NCBI GenBank assembly: GCA_035266845.1
Contig: DATFMP010000054.1
Span: forward strand, 62,001 to 126,000
Direction of reading: 5' to 3'
Length of the DNA: 64,000 nt
Origin: DATFMP01 sp035266845
GTDB taxonomy: Bacteria > SAR324 > JACQKK01
Positions 17,283-25,420 of the stretch are shown here, piece after piece (positions within the stretch are counted from its first letter, which is position 1; each line of letters opens with the position of its first letter). Under the pieces are notes generated by a model that did not search any database, was not told the origin of the DNA, and was given only the letters and a program-made list of their open reading frames with translations. Made by a program: the position numbers and the translations under genes.

Positions 17283-19130
17283 GTGGCCTTTTCCAAGGAC
17301 ATTCTGGCCGCGGTCAAGGACCGCGCGGACATCGTCGAGGTCATCGGCGAGCGCGTCCTGCTCAAGCAGAACGGCGCCGACTACGTCGGGCTGTGCCCCT
17401 TCCACGGCGAGAAGACCCCCTCCTTTCGCGTGAGCCCAAGCTGGCGCACCTACCACTGCTTCGGCTGTGGCGAGGGCGGCAGCGTGATCGACTTCGTGAT
17501 GAAGCAGGAGCGCCTCTCGTTTCCGGAGGCCGTGCGCGCCCTGGCCGATCGCTTCGGCGTGCCCCTGCCCGACGATGGTCCCACGCGCGAAAGCGGGACG
17601 CGCGGCATGGACGTGCTGCGCACGGCGGAAGCCTACTACCGCGAGCTGCTGCAGCGCCGTCCGGAAGGCGAGACGGCCCGCCGCTACCTGCGCGAGCGGG
17701 GCTTCCTGGAGGAGGACTGGGAGGCCTTCGGGCTGGGCTGGGCGCTGGATCAGTGGCAGGGCTTCATGGGGCACGGAATGTCTCAGGGCTTCTCCCACGA
17801 GGACCTGCTGGCCAGCGGGCTGGTGCGCCAGCGCGACACGGGGCGCATGTTCGACATGCTCCGCAAGCGCATCACGATCCCTATCCGCGACGAGCGCGGG
17901 CGCCCCATCGCCTTCGGCGGGCGCGTGATCGACCCGCTGGACAATCCCAAATACCTGAACACCCCGGAGACGCGGCACTACCACAAGAGCCGCGTGCTGT
18001 TCGGCCTTTCCCAGGGCCTGGAGGCCATGCGCCGCTCCAAGCGCGCGCTGCTGGTGGAGGGCTACCTGGATGTGATGCGGCTGCACCAGCACGGCTTCGC
18101 CGAGGCCGTGGCCACCTGCGGCACGGCGCTCACCGAGGAGCATCTCAAGCTACTGACCCGCTATGCGGACAGCGTGATGCTGGTGTTCGACGGCGACGAG
18201 GCCGGCGTGAAGGCCGCCCTGCGCTCCGCGCCGCTGTTCCTCAACTCGGGGCTGGAAGCACGCGTGGTGCTGCTGCCGGACCAGCTCGATCCGGATGACT
18301 ACCTGCGCCGCAACCCGCCCGAGGCCTTCGCCGCGCAACTGCAGGATGCCACGCCCCTGCTGGAGTTCCTGGTGTTCCAGCTTGCGCAGCGCCACGGACG
18401 CAGCGTGCAGGGGCGCCAGCAGACCCTGGACGCCCTGGCGCCCGTGCTGGGTCAGGTGCGCAAGGCCGCCGCGCGTGACCTCACCGTGCGCTACGTGGCC
18501 GATCTGGTCGGCGTGAGCCCCGAGGCCGTGTTGAGTCTCGTGCCGGCGCCGCGCGGAGGGCGTGCCGAGCCCGAACTGGCAGCGCCACCGCTGAGCCAGC
18601 GCGAGGGCCGCCACCAGCGTCGCGTGCTGCGGCTGCTGCTGGAGCAGCGCAAACTGTTGGGGCAGGCACGCACGCTGCTGCGGCCGGACGACCTGGGCGA
18701 CCCCGCCCTGCGCACGCTCCTGGAACGCGTGCTGAAGTTCTCCGATGTGGAGTTCGAGGAAGTACGCCCCGAGGCGCTGATGGACTGGTTCCCGGAGTTG
18801 GCGTCCACCGTGCGCTCCCTGCTGATGGACGAGCCCCTGCACGACGCGGCCGTATCCGACTACGCCCGGCAAATGGAGGCCGAGATCGTCTGCATCAAGG
18901 AGGAACTGAAGGACGAGCTGTTCCGGAAGTTCAAGGCCCTGGTGGGTTCCCCGGAGGAGGAGTTGGCCCTGCGCCGCTACAAGAAGGTGCGGGACGAGCT
19001 GGTGCAGCTCAAGTCCACATTCCGCAGCACGCACAAGCCACGGCCCGAGCTGACCCTGCGCCCGCAGGGAGCCGAGGGCAGCCATGCCGAGCGCGCCCGG
19101 CCCGCCCCCACTCCGCCCGACGCGGGCTGA
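17283..19130 (+). CDS. dnaG: DNA primase
   Basis: DnaG makes RNA primers for replication and works with the DnaB helicase. The CHC2 zinc finger is complete (C38-PF-H41 ... C59-F-G-C62), the TOPRIM domain has LLVEGYLDVMRLHQ (about 255-270) and VFDGDEAG (about 303), and a helicase-binding C-terminal region follows. I take GTG 17283 (VAFSKDILAAVKDRADIV) as the start because it opens at the conserved N-terminus behind AGGGACG. An in-frame ATG at 17184 would add 33 unconserved residues. Predicted length is 615 residues, normal for the family. No rpsU or rpoD neighbour is present. Confidence 0.93.
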   Translation: MAFSKDILAAVKDRADIVEVIGERVLLKQNGADYVGLCPFHGEKTPSFRVSPSWRTYHCFGCGEGGSVIDFVMKQERLSFPEAVRALADRFGVPLPDDGPTRESGTRGMDVLRTAEAYYRELLQRRPEGETARRYLRERGFLEEDWEAFGLGWALDQWQGFMGHGMSQGFSHEDLLASGLVRQRDTGRMFDMLRKRITIPIRDERGRPIAFGGRVIDPLDNPKYLNTPETRHYHKSRVLFGLSQGLEAMRRSKRALLVEGYLDVMRLHQHGFAEAVATCGTALTEEHLKLLTRYADSVMLVFDGDEAGVKAALRSAPLFLNSGLEARVVLLPDQLDPDDYLRRNPPEAFAAQLQDATPLLEFLVFQLAQRHGRSVQGRQQTLDALAPVLGQVRKAAARDLTVRYVADLVGVSPEAVLSLVPAPRGGRAEPELAAPPLSQREGRHQRRVLRLLLEQRKLLGQARTLLRPDDLGDPALRTLLERVLKFSDVEFEEVRPEALMDWFPELASTVRSLLMDEPLHDAAVSDYARQMEAEIVCIKEELKDELFRKFKALVGSPEEELALRRYKKVRDELVQLKSTFRSTHKPRPELTLRPQGAEGSHAERARPAPTPPDAG

Positions 19131-19185
19131 GCGCCGCCGGGTAGCCACCACTCGCACCCCACCACTCCCCTCGCCAGATAAAGCA

Positions 19186-19234
19186 ACGCCCTGCCGCGCC
19201 GGGGAGGCCAGGTGGCCTCCGGCGGGCAGGGCGT
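19186..19234 (-). terminator. nested hairpin between dnaG and the FecR-domain gene
   Basis: ACGCCCTGCC pairs perfectly with GGCAGGGCGT, and inside it GGAGGCC pairs with GGCCTCC around the loop AGGT. On the minus strand the hairpin is followed by TTGCTTTAT, a weak T-tract. It therefore most likely terminates the leftward FecR-domain gene and may also serve the convergent dnaG. Confidence 0.6.
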
Positions 19235-19259
19235 GAACAGCGCCCGGTGAGCCCCGCGC

Positions 19260-20240
19260 CTACTGCACGCGGTGGCTCTCGCCGGTCTGGGATTCCACGC
19301 GAATGCGCTCCTGGCTGGGCGGCACCGGTACCGTGAAGTGAATGCGCCCTTCGGCCGTATCGTCCGCCTGCTCCTGGTCGAGCAGCGCCCACACGTAGAC
19401 GTTGCCGTTCAGGTTCGCATCGGCGGGCTCGGGCGGCCGCACGTGGATCGTAACCCGAGCGAAGCCGCGCGCATCCAGCGTCGCCTGCACCGGGTAGTCG
19501 ATCTTGTCGTAGTTGCTGCGCAGATACAGCGGGCCCGCGCGTCGGATCGGATTGCCGGTTTTCACGTCCACCAACTGCACGCTGATGGCCACCTCCACGG
19601 GCGCGTTGTTGCGGAACTCCAGCTTCTTCTGGTCGGAGCTCAGCGCCAGCTTGTAGGGGATGGCCTCCACCTTATCCGCCAGGGTGTCCGTGCGCCTGAA
19701 GTTGGGCAGCCGCTCGCCGGGCTTCAGTTCCACCTGGTCGCGATCGTTGCTCACCCCGATGAGGCCCTCGGTCAGCGCCACGCGTGCCTGCGAATCGCGC
19801 TCCACCACACGCAGGGTCGTTCCCTTGATGCCGATGGTGGCGGTAGGCGTGTTGATGTTGGCCACCTGCCGCTGCTTGACGAAGTGCCCCCAGAAGGAGC
19901 CCACCTTCATCAGCAGGTTCACGCTGAAGAAGCGGTGCGCTCCCGGCTCTTCTTTGGCCTCCACCACGAAGTTGGTGTTGGGAAAGAGCCGGATCTCCGA
20001 GCCGTCGCGGAACTTGATGGTGGCGTGGCCGTCCTGCCCGGTGACCACCGTGTCGCCGGTGTGCAGCAGCAAGCCGTTGCGGCCCTGCGTCGCTTCCTTG
20101 TTGGCCGCCAGCGTGACCTGCACGGGGCCCTCCACACGCTGCAGGCTGGCGATGATCTCCGCCTCCTGGGCCCAGGCCGTCGAGGCGAACAGGCCCAGCA
20201 GCAAGCCCACCAGGACGACGCGAATCGTCTTGTGCATCAT
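19260..20240 (-). CDS. secreted FecR-domain protein
   Basis: This 326-residue protein has a signal peptide (MMHKTIRVVLVGLLLGLFAS, cleaved near TAWAQEA) and a FecR domain (about 35-160). That domain runs through VQVTLAANKEATQG, TVVTGQDGHATIKFRDGS and PTATIGIKGTTLRVV. A beta-rich C-terminal half follows. In this type the FecR domain is a periplasmic module, not the anti-sigma FecR of iron uptake, and there is no ECF sigma gene or TonB receptor nearby. GAGGGAG lies six bases upstream of ATG 20240. The role is unknown. Confidence 0.8.
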   Translation of the reverse strand: MMHKTIRVVLVGLLLGLFASTAWAQEAEIIASLQRVEGPVQVTLAANKEATQGRNGLLLHTGDTVVTGQDGHATIKFRDGSEIRLFPNTNFVVEAKEEPGAHRFFSVNLLMKVGSFWGHFVKQRQVANINTPTATIGIKGTTLRVVERDSQARVALTEGLIGVSNDRDQVELKPGERLPNFRRTDTLADKVEAIPYKLALSSDQKKLEFRNNAPVEVAISVQLVDVKTGNPIRRAGPLYLRSNYDKIDYPVQATLDARGFARVTIHVRPPEPADANLNGNVYVWALLDQEQADDTAEGRIHFTVPVPPSQERIRVESQTGESHRVQ

Positions 20241-20733
20241 TGCTCCCTCGTCACGATGATAGGTTCCACGCAACCCTCAGCGTCCCACACGTGGTCCTTT
20301 TTCTTCATAAATCTATCACATTTCTTATGTATCTGGCTGCCCCTGACGGCTGCAAAGGCAGTGCCTTTATGCCACGATTCACGGGAAATGCCCAATGCCG
20401 TTGATATCGCACGAATTTCCCAAGGGGTTGAACGCACAAACGGCCCCAGGGTTGGGTCGGCGGTGGGGCGGGACCGCCACAAAGCGGGCGGAATTGCCAC
20501 ACTCTTGGGCCGGAACGGGGGCCGCCCGCGGGCAAAATCTGCGTGTCATTTGAGCGTGGTGTGCTATAGTCGGGGATTCTTTTGGCTGACAGGTCGGCCC
20601 GGCTTGCAGGCGTCCATGGGGTCGGCCAGCTCGCAGCGGATGGCCGCGGCTGAAATGTTCTGAAAGCGTACCGCCAGGGCCCAGGGGGGCCGAACCGTTG
20701 GCGGCACTTGCCACAACAGCGGAGTGCGTTGAC
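20241..20733. other. divergent intergenic region, FecR-domain gene / metK
   Basis: This stretch of about 490 bases holds no convincing gene. An A+T-rich patch at 20295-20335 probably carries the promoter of the leftward FecR-domain gene. The right half holds the metK promoter and a leader of about 160 bases. That leader ends in a two-tier hairpin: CCGCCA 20671-20676 pairs with TGGCGG 20699-20704, with GGCCC/GGGCC inside. I could not match the leader to a known SAM riboswitch class. Confidence 0.5.
20561..20570 (+). promoter_or_regulatory. extended -10 promoter for metK
   Basis: GTGCTATAGT contains TATAGT (20565-20570) with the upstream TGC of an extended -10 element. The same sequence occurs before the SPOR gene at 11373-11382. 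Transcription would start near 20577, leaving a 5' leader of about 157 bases before the metK ATG. Confidence 0.5.
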
Positions 20734-21894
20734 ATGAAAGAGATGGTGTTCACGTCGGAGAGTGTGACCGAGGGTCATCCTGACAAGATGTGCGACCAGA
20801 TTTCCGATGCGGTGCTGGATGCCATGTTGGCCCAGGACCCGCACAGCCGCGTGGCGTGCGAGACCCTCACCACCACCGGGCTCGTGCTGCTCGCCGGCGA
20901 GATCACCTCCTCGGCCCAGGTGGACTTCCAGGATCTGGTGCGTACCACGGTCAAGAACATCGGCTACAACGACGGCCGCCTGGGATTCGACTACAAGACC
21001 TGCGCCGTGATGATCGCCATGGGCAAGCAGTCCCCGGACATCGCGCAGGGCGTGAACGAGACCACCTCACAGTACGGCGAGCAGGGCGCGGGCGACCAGG
21101 GCCTCATGTTCGGCTATGCATGCGATGAGACGAAGACCCTGATGCCCACACCGATCTACCTCGCGCACCGGCTGTCCGAGCGGTTGGCGGAAGTGCGGCG
21201 CTCGGGCGAGATCGGCTACCTGGGGCCGGACGGCAAATCGCAGGTCTCCGTGCGCTACAAGGGCAATGTGCCTGTCTCCGTCGATACCGTGGTGGTCTCC
21301 ACCCAGCACGCCGCGGACGTGTCTATGAAGCAGGTGGAGGCGGACGTGATCGAGAAGGTCGTGCGGCCGGTGGTTCCCTCCGAATTCCTCACCAGCGGCA
21401 CGCGGTACCTGATCAATCCCACCGGGCGCTTCGTGACCGGCGGGCCGCTGGGCGACGCCGGCCTGACGGGCCGCAAGATCGTCGTGGACACCTACGGCGG
21501 CATGGGGCGGCACGGCGGAGGCGCGTTCTCCGGCAAGGACCCCTCCAAGGTAGACCGTTCGGCGGCCTACATGGCCCGCTACGTGGCCAAGAACATCGTC
21601 GCGGCGGGCTTGGCCAAGCGCTGCGAGGTGCAGCTCGCCTATGCCATCGGCTATCCGGATCCGGTCTCGGTGATGGTGGATACCTTCGGCACGGGCACGG
21701 CGGACGAGGAACGCATCAGCGCCGTCGTGCGCGAGGTGTTCGGGCTCAAGCCCAAGGACATCATCAAGTCGCTGAACCTGCTGCGCCCCATCTACCAGAA
21801 GACGGCCGCCTACGGGCACTTCGGGCGCGAGTTGCCCGAGTTCACCTGGGAAGCCGCCGACAAGGTGAACGCCCTGCAGGCGGCCATCAAGTGA
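20734..21894 (+). CDS. metK: S-adenosylmethionine synthetase
   Basis: This 386-residue cytoplasmic enzyme makes S-adenosylmethionine from methionine and ATP. The N-terminus reads MVFTSESVTEGHPDKMCDQI with the catalytic His in GHPDK. GAGDQGLMFGYA and the ATP-binding GGGAFSGKDPSKVDRSAAY signature are intact, and the length is typical. ATG 20734 has GGAG about ten bases upstream; the in-frame ATG at 20698 is not conserved. The long leader suggests post-transcriptional control. It is followed at 22064 by HPr. Confidence 0.97.
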   Translation: MKEMVFTSESVTEGHPDKMCDQISDAVLDAMLAQDPHSRVACETLTTTGLVLLAGEITSSAQVDFQDLVRTTVKNIGYNDGRLGFDYKTCAVMIAMGKQSPDIAQGVNETTSQYGEQGAGDQGLMFGYACDETKTLMPTPIYLAHRLSERLAEVRRSGEIGYLGPDGKSQVSVRYKGNVPVSVDTVVVSTQHAADVSMKQVEADVIEKVVRPVVPSEFLTSGTRYLINPTGRFVTGGPLGDAGLTGRKIVVDTYGGMGRHGGGAFSGKDPSKVDRSAAYMARYVAKNIVAAGLAKRCEVQLAYAIGYPDPVSVMVDTFGTGTADEERISAVVREVFGLKPKDIIKSLNLLRPIYQKTAAYGHFGRELPEFTWEAADKVNALQAAIK

Positions 21895-22063
21895 CCGTCG
21901 CTGCGGCTTGAGCTGATGTGGCGAAAACGACACAACAGCGCGGCCGCGATACCTTCACGAAACCAGGGCCCGTGCCGGCACGCCTGCCCCAGGGCGGTGC
22001 ACCAGCCGGCACAGGGTCGCCCGTCGCAGGCTCCGGCGGGATGGCGATGAACGGCAACGGACC

Positions 22064-22333
22064 ATGAAGACGGTGAATGTTGTCATCGTCAACAAGCTGG
22101 GGCTGCACGCCCGTGCCGCTGCCAAGCTGGTGCAGCTTTCCAATCAGTTCACGTCGGCCATCAGCCTGGAAAAGGAAGGCGAGAAGGCGGACGCGAAGAG
22201 CATCATGGAAGTGCTGATGCTGGCCGGCGCGAAGGACTCCCGCGTGCGCATCGTCGCCAGTGGCAGCGACGAGGTCGAGGCGGTGGAGGAAATCCGCCAG
22301 CTCATCGCCAACCGGTTTGAAGAGGACGAGTGA
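22064..22333 (+). CDS. phosphocarrier protein HPr
   Basis: This 89-residue HPr-family protein starts MKTVNVVIVNKLGLHARAAAKL, with the phosphorylatable His in LHARAAA and the second conserved segment KSIMEVLMLAGAKDS. It normally relays phosphate from enzyme I to sugar or nitrogen PTS components. No enzyme I, HprK or EIIA gene is in the window, so it may act in a regulatory PTS. Its stop overlaps the aroE start (GTGA), so the two are translationally coupled. Confidence 0.92.
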   Translation: MKTVNVVIVNKLGLHARAAAKLVQLSNQFTSAISLEKEGEKADAKSIMEVLMLAGAKDSRVRIVASGSDEVEAVEEIRQLIANRFEEDE

Positions 22334-23190
22334 GCCCGCCCACGGTCAGCGGCGCTTCGCTTGTCTACGGCATCCTGGGCCATCCCGTGGCCCAGAGCCT
22401 TTCCCCCGCCATGTACAACGCAGCCTTCCAGGCCTTGGGCCTGGACGCTGTCTACGTGCCGTTTCCCGTAGAGCCGGCGGCGCTCCCCACCGCCGTGGCA
22501 GGGCTGGCCGCGGCCGGCGTGCGGGGCTTCAACGTCACCCTGCCGCACAAGCAGGCCATCCTGCCGCTACTGGACGACGTGACGCCCGAGGCCCGGGCCA
22601 TGGGCGCGGTGAACACCGTGCGCGTGGAGCAGGGCCGCCTGCGCGGCACCAACACGGATGGCGCGGGCTTCCTGCTGTCCCTCACGCACGACCTGGGATT
22701 CTCGCCGGGGGGGCGCAGCGTGCTGCTGCTCGGTGCCGGAGGCTCCGCCCGCGCAATCGCCCTGGCCTTGCTGGGCGCGGGGGTGGGGCGGCTGACCATC
22801 GCCAACCGCACCCTGGATCGGGCCGAGGCGCTGGTGGCGGACTGCCGCACGCGCTTCCCGGCCATACCGGTCGAGGCGCTGGGCCTGGAGCAGGCCGCGG
22901 GCACCGCGCCGGACCTGCTGGTGAACTCCACCTCCGTGGGGATGGGCGATGGCCGCGCGCCAGTGGAGCTTGCAGCGGTAGGCGTGCGCGAGGCGGTGCT
23001 GGATATCGTCTACCACCCGTCCGAGACGCCCCTCCTTGCTGCCGCCCGCGGGCTGGGTCTGCACTGCGCCAATGGCATCGGCATGCTGCTCTACCAGGGC
23101 GTCGCGGCCCTCCGCTTCTACACCGATCGCGAGCCGCCGGTGGAGGTCATGCGCGAGGCCCTGCTGGCAGCCATGGCGGCTCGGGGATAG
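22330..23190 (+). CDS. aroE: shikimate dehydrogenase
   Basis: This 286-residue NADPH-dependent enzyme of aromatic amino-acid synthesis reduces 3-dehydroshikimate to shikimate. The substrate site SLSPAMYNAAF, the catalytic Lys in FNVTLPHK, the Asp in NTDGAGF, the nucleotide loop LLGAGGSARAIA and the NADPH-preferring ANRTLDRAE segment are all present. It starts at GTG 22330, overlapping the HPr stop by four bases. Cotranscription with HPr is unusual but clear. A repeat element follows it. Confidence 0.95.
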   Translation: MSPPTVSGASLVYGILGHPVAQSLSPAMYNAAFQALGLDAVYVPFPVEPAALPTAVAGLAAAGVRGFNVTLPHKQAILPLLDDVTPEARAMGAVNTVRVEQGRLRGTNTDGAGFLLSLTHDLGFSPGGRSVLLLGAGGSARAIALALLGAGVGRLTIANRTLDRAEALVADCRTRFPAIPVEALGLEQAAGTAPDLLVNSTSVGMGDGRAPVELAAVGVREAVLDIVYHPSETPLLAAARGLGLHCANGIGMLLYQGVAALRFYTDREPPVEVMREALLAAMAARG

Positions 23191-23230
23191 GCCCCCCGAA
23201 CTGACGGGATACGGCTCAGGACGCTCCCCA

Positions 23231-23313
23231 TGTCATTCTGAGCCCCGCACCGCGGGCCGAAGAATCTGCTTGTCCGCGGCTACAACAGATTCCTCGCTTC
23301 GCTCGGAATGACA
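23231..23313. repeat. MITE-like inverted repeat (TGTCATTCTGAG family)
   Basis: The ends TGTCATTCTGAGC and GCTCGGAATGACA are inverted copies with one mismatch. Further inside, AGAATCTG pairs with CAGATTCC. The whole 83-base unit can fold as a long hairpin. Short palindromic repeats with this TCATTCTGAG...GAATGACA signature are scattered through many unrelated bacterial genomes. It lies in the 161-base gap between the convergent aroE and LLM oxidoreductase genes. No other full copy was noticed in this window. Confidence 0.7.
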
Positions 23314-23351
23314 CGTTGCGCTGGTACCGGCGGGACCTCGTCAGGACGCTC

Positions 23352-24287
23352 CTACTTGTTGAAGGCGGGCGCCACCTCTTCCAGGAACATCTGATAGGAA
23401 TCCCAATCCACCGGGGGCCGGAAGGCGATGTTGAGGCCGTCCGCGCCCACTTTCTGGTATTCCGCAATGCGATCGATGGCCTCCTGCTTGCCGCCCAGCA
23501 GCGCGCCCTGGCGGTGGCTGTCCGGCATGGCGGCGAAGCGGTCGCGGCCCTTCTTGATGGAGGCCTCGTTGGCGCCCATCAGGAAGTGCACGTTGATCGT
23601 GCGCATCAGTGTCTTCGGGTCACGCCCGATCTTCTCGCAGGCAGCGTCCAACTCATCCAGGCGCTTGCGATACTCCGGCGGGTCCAGGTAGGGCGTGTTG
23701 AAGCCGTCTGCATACTGGGCCGCCACCCGCGGGGTGCGCTTGGGGCCCCGGCCGCCGATCCAGATGCGCAGGTGCTTCTGCAGGGGCTTGGGCGCGCACA
23801 CGGCGCCCTTCACCTGGTAGTGCTTGCCCTCGAAGTTGGTCACCGGCTCGCTGAACATCGAGCGCAGGATCTGCAGGGCCTCCTCCAGCATGTCGAAGCG
23901 CTCGCCCACCGGCGGGAAGCGGTAGCCGTACTCCTCGAACTCCTCCGGGAACCAGCCGGCACCCACGCCCAGTTCCACGCGCCCGCCGGAGATGTGGTCG
24001 ATGCTCACGATGGCCTTGGCCAGCAGGGCGGGATTGCGGAAGGGCACGCAGATCATCATGGAGCCCACGCGCACGTTCTTGGTCACCGCCGCGATGGCCG
24101 CCATGGTGGAGATGCCCTCGAAGCAGGGAATCTCGCGCACGGAGGGATCGGTGAGCGGATTGGCGTACAGGTGATCGGAGACCGATGCCCAGTACAGCCC
24201 CGCCTCGTCCGCCATGCGGTAGATGCGAAGCAGGTCGTCCATGGAATGGGTCATGGACCCGATGTGCACGCCGATCTTCATGGCCAT
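23352..24287 (-). CDS. LLM-class (F420-dependent) oxidoreductase
   Basis: This 311-residue luciferase-like TIM-barrel enzyme starts MAMKIGVHIGSMTHSMDD and carries ADEAGLYWASVSDHLYAN, GGRVELGVGAGWFPEE and WIGGRGPKRTPRVAA, features of F420-dependent members. AGGAG lies ten bases upstream of ATG 24287. It is a distant paralogue of the enzyme at 8824-9759. The substrate is unknown. It diverges from the glutathione-transferase gene over 255 bases. Confidence 0.85.
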   Translation of the reverse strand: MAMKIGVHIGSMTHSMDDLLRIYRMADEAGLYWASVSDHLYANPLTDPSVREIPCFEGISTMAAIAAVTKNVRVGSMMICVPFRNPALLAKAIVSIDHISGGRVELGVGAGWFPEEFEEYGYRFPPVGERFDMLEEALQILRSMFSEPVTNFEGKHYQVKGAVCAPKPLQKHLRIWIGGRGPKRTPRVAAQYADGFNTPYLDPPEYRKRLDELDAACEKIGRDPKTLMRTINVHFLMGANEASIKKGRDRFAAMPDSHRQGALLGGKQEAIDRIAEYQKVGADGLNIAFRPPVDWDSYQMFLEEVAPAFNK

Positions 24288-24542
24288 AGTCGCGGCTCCT
24301 GGTCGTTCCGGGATGCCCCGCTGCGGGGGCGATGCGGACCGGCCCACCCAGCGCTGGGCGGCCCGGGGCGCATCCTACCCCGATCGCCGCACGCCGCACA
24401 AGGCGCCACGGGGCCAGGGTGTGGTGACACGGTTGCATCGGCGGCCGGCCACGCCCATACTGGGCCCATGCAGCATCACGGGGGCGGTGCGCCGCCCGCC
24501 GGCCTCGTACCCACGAACCCATCCCATCCGGAGTCCCAAGCC

Positions 24543-25211
24543 ATGACGATCCATATCTTCAACAAGCAGGCTTGACCGTACGCCCAGCGCACTCGGATCG
24601 TGCTGTCCGAGAAACAGATTCCCTTCGAGGTCACGGAAATCGACCTGAAGAACAAGCCGGACTGGTTCCTGGAGATCTCGCCCTACGGCAAGGTGCCGGT
24701 AGTGCAACACGATGACGCCGTGATCTACGAGTCGGCGGTCATCAACGAGTACCTGGACGAGGTGTTCCCCGACGTGCCCATGCTGGCCGACGCTCCGGCT
24801 GAGCGGGCGCACCTGCGCATCTGGATCGACTTCTGCAACTCGCGTCTGCAGCCCGGCCTGGCCGCGGTGATGCGCGCGGAGCCGGAGGACTTCGATGCCA
24901 AGGTGAAGGCCTTCGAGGAGTCGCTGGCCATGCTGGAAGCGCACCTGGAGCGCTCGGGCCAGCCCGACCCGTTCTTCGCGGGCGAGCGCTTTACGCTGGT
25001 GGATGCCACCTTTGCCCCGGCCTTCGAGCGCTTCGCCGTGCTACCGCGGCTGCGGGGCTACGAGATTCCCGGGCGCTTCCCGCGCGTCAAGCGCTGGATG
25101 GCGGCACTGGAGAACCATCCCTCCGTGGTGGCCACAGCGACGCCACTGGACGACTTGCTGCGCAACTACATGGGCTTCCTGCCCGAGCGGGTGCGCGCCC
25201 AGGTCGCCTGA
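24543..25211 (+). CDS. glutathione S-transferase-like protein, candidate selenoprotein (TGA at codon 11)
   Basis: From ATG 24543 (GGAG 11 bases upstream) the frame reads MTIHIFNKQA, then TGA (24573-24575), then PYAQRTRIVLSEKQIPF, and stays open to 25211, 222 residues in all. The TGA stands where omega/SspA-like GSTs have the catalytic Cys of their CPxxQR motif. The rest of the thioredoxin-like domain is intact (EISPYGKVPVV with cis-Pro, YESAVINEYLDE), as is the all-helical domain (FTLVDATFAPAFERF). A hairpin compatible with a bacterial SECIS begins 17 bases after the TGA. The simplest reading is selenocysteine at residue 11, giving a Sec-dependent reductase or transferase. A nonsense mutation is the alternative. 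Confidence 0.75.
24573..24611 (+). promoter_or_regulatory. candidate bacterial SECIS element with UGA codon
   Basis: The UGA is followed 16 bases later by CTCGGA (24592-24597), which pairs perfectly with TCCGAG (24606-24611). A U-G wobble at 24598/24605 closes the stem to leave the six-base loop CGTGCT, with G in its second position. The loop begins 24 bases after the UGA. Known bacterial SECIS hairpins sit within the coding region just after the UGA at roughly this distance, with a G near the start of the apical loop. Folding was done by eye. Confidence 0.55.
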
Positions 25212-25329
25212 TTCCCGGGCACACACCGCAGCCTGCCGTGGGCCGCCTTCGGCGCGCCCGCGGCGGCTTTGCGGGCCGGCTTGGTGTTGCGCCCGAGCCC
25301 AATCAGGGCTGGATGCAGCCAAAATGTGC

Positions 25330-25357
25330 TTGCGTTCGCCGGTCGATGGATTATAAG
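25330..25357 (+). promoter_or_regulatory. sigma70-type promoter for the ilv leader
   Basis: TTGCGT (25330-25335) and TATAAG (25352-25357) are separated by 16 bases. Transcription would begin near 25364, about 57 bases before the leader peptide ATG, as expected for an attenuator-controlled amino-acid operon. Confidence 0.55.
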
Positions 25358-25420
25358 GAAAGAATACGCAGTGGGCCGCGAACCGGCCCGCACACTCAGC
25401 ACGCTGCCGCGACCGATCCG

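Noticed and set aside
20571..20733. A known SAM-I, SAM-II or SAM/SAH riboswitch before metK
   Set aside because: The sequence does not show the conserved cores of these classes by eye. Only a generic hairpin was kept as an observation.
24543..24575. Reading the GST gene as a pseudogene broken by a nonsense codon
   Set aside because: The single stop coincides with the catalytic Cys codon, the remaining frame is undamaged, and a SECIS-like hairpin follows. Decay would not favour that one position, though it is not formally excluded.
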